Shown here piece after piece: positions 43,178 through 43,652 of a stretch of 43,652 bases of DNA. This stretch comes from Dietzia natronolimnaea (GTDB taxonomy: Bacteria > Actinomycetota > Actinomycetes > Mycobacteriales > Mycobacteriaceae), in NCBI RefSeq assembly GCF_002289575.1, contig NZ_NTGA01000032.1, forward strand, positions 1 to 43,652, written 5' to 3'. The notes beneath the pieces are model-generated. The model searched no databases. It was given only the letters and a program-made list of their open reading frames with translations, and was not told the DNA's origin. Each line of letters begins with the position of its first letter. Within the stretch, counting starts at the first letter, position 1. The position numbers were made by a program, and so were the translations under genes.

Positions 43178-43652
43178 ATGACGACGACGAGCTCGGCGGC
43201 GTTCGGGGCGCTGCGCGCCGTGCCGGAGGCTCTGGACACGCTGGGCGCCGAGGCGCTCAGTGAGGTGGCGCGGTCGGCGACGCTGGCGCAGAATCTCGCG
43301 GCGGCGACCCGGTTGCGGGCCGCGCATCACCTCGTCGAGGCGTTGGCGCGTCTGGATGAGGCGGCGCACGATGACGGGGCGAGCCCGCGGCCGGCGTTCG
43401 CCCGCCTGGACCCGGCCGACCGGGCCCGTGACCACCTGGCCGCGGCCATGTCCCTGACCTGCTGGCACGCCGCACGCCTGGTCACCGCCGGCACCCAGAT
43501 CCACACCCGCCTGCCCCTGCTGCGCAAGGCCGTCGACCGGGGCCTGCTGCCCGAACAACTGGCCATCGACACCGCCTGCCGACTGGCCGAGATCCCCGAC
43601 GAGCTGATCGCGGCAGTGGAATCGGAGGTCGTCGGCGCCCTGGCCCGGGACC
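43178..43652 (+). CDS. DUF222 (13E12-repeat family) protein, 5' part, cut by window edge
   Basis: 158 codons visible, with no stop before the window end. The DUF222 domain is recognisable in LAAATRLRAAHHLVEALARLDEA, LAAAMSLTCWHAARLVTAGTQIHTRLPLLRKAVDRGLLPEQLAIDTACRLAEIPDELIAAVESEVV. Family members usually carry a C-terminal HNH nuclease motif, which would lie beyond the window. They are often present in many copies per mycolata genome. ATG 43178 is downstream of the predicted transcription start; ATG 43133 is in frame but would lie before it, and GTG 43160 is another possibility. Confidence 0.82.
   Translation, partial: MTTTSSAAFGALRAVPEALDTLGAEALSEVARSATLAQNLAAATRLRAAHHLVEALARLDEAAHDDGASPRPAFARLDPADRARDHLAAAMSLTCWHAARLVTAGTQIHTRLPLLRKAVDRGLLPEQLAIDTACRLAEIPDELIAAVESEVVGALARD

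Overview
The window is very GC-rich DNA from a mycolic-acid-type actinomycete. The gene order of its core part matches the Mycobacterium tuberculosis Rv1086-Rv1112 neighbourhood (ychF, Rv1111c-like, ispH, Rv1109c-like, xseAB, Rv1100-like, glpX, fumC, phoH2, glyA, coaA, cis-prenyltransferase). Gene content suggests Dietzia or a close relative, but genus is inference. No tRNA, rRNA, CRISPR array or insertion sequence was recognised.

Layout. (1) 0.1-3.3 kb: a LysR regulator divergent from mesX (DUF1852) and mesD, an oxygen-dependent core methionine synthase pair that needs neither methylfolate nor B12. (2) 3.3-14.1 kb: housekeeping block with ychF, an AI-2E-type permease, a DUF6542 membrane protein, ispH, a small lipid-droplet-type protein, xseA-xseB, DUF4245, glpX, fumC and phoH. 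(3) 14.3-23.5 kb: acyl-CoA catabolism cluster I, with MaoC, two acyl-CoA dehydrogenases, a double-hotdog hydratase resembling mesaconyl-CoA hydratase, a FadR-type GntR regulator, an SDR, two family III CoA-transferases and a zinc alcohol dehydrogenase. (4) 23.8-32.0 kb: cluster II, one six-gene minus-strand operon (acyl-CoA ligase, MHS transporter, APH-type kinase, SDR, ACAD10/11-like dehydrogenase, thiolase) divergent from a TetR gene. Its parts match the logic of 4-hydroxyacyl-CoA (levulinate-type) degradation. (5) 32.0-34.1 kb: an HTH-less LysR-substrate-domain protein, a second MaoC hydratase and a TetR regulator. (6) 34.2-43.1 kb: housekeeping again, with glyA, coaA, a tocopherol-cyclase-like protein, two bacterial PH-domain membrane proteins, MOSC, a cis-prenyltransferase, DAHP synthase with an attenuator leader, and DUF2784. 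(7) The right edge cuts a DUF222/13E12-type gene behind a promoter overlapped by a LexA/SOS-like box.

How it works together. About 20 kb of lipid or organic-acid catabolism sits inside an otherwise conserved housekeeping neighbourhood, between phoH and glyA. Each catabolic unit has its own regulator. Cluster II reads as a near-complete route: uptake, CoA activation, phosphorylation of a hydroxyacyl-CoA, elimination and rehydration, oxidation, thiolysis.

Regulation visible in the sequence. Many first genes lack a Shine-Dalgarno and instead carry a TANNNT-like -10 box 6-8 nt before the start codon, the signature of leaderless transcripts. Other sites are a double LysR palindrome (lysR/mesX), an 18-bp TetR palindrome (cluster II), a Tyr/Trp/Phe-rich leader peptide with competing hairpins before DAHP synthase, and the SOS-like box at the right edge.
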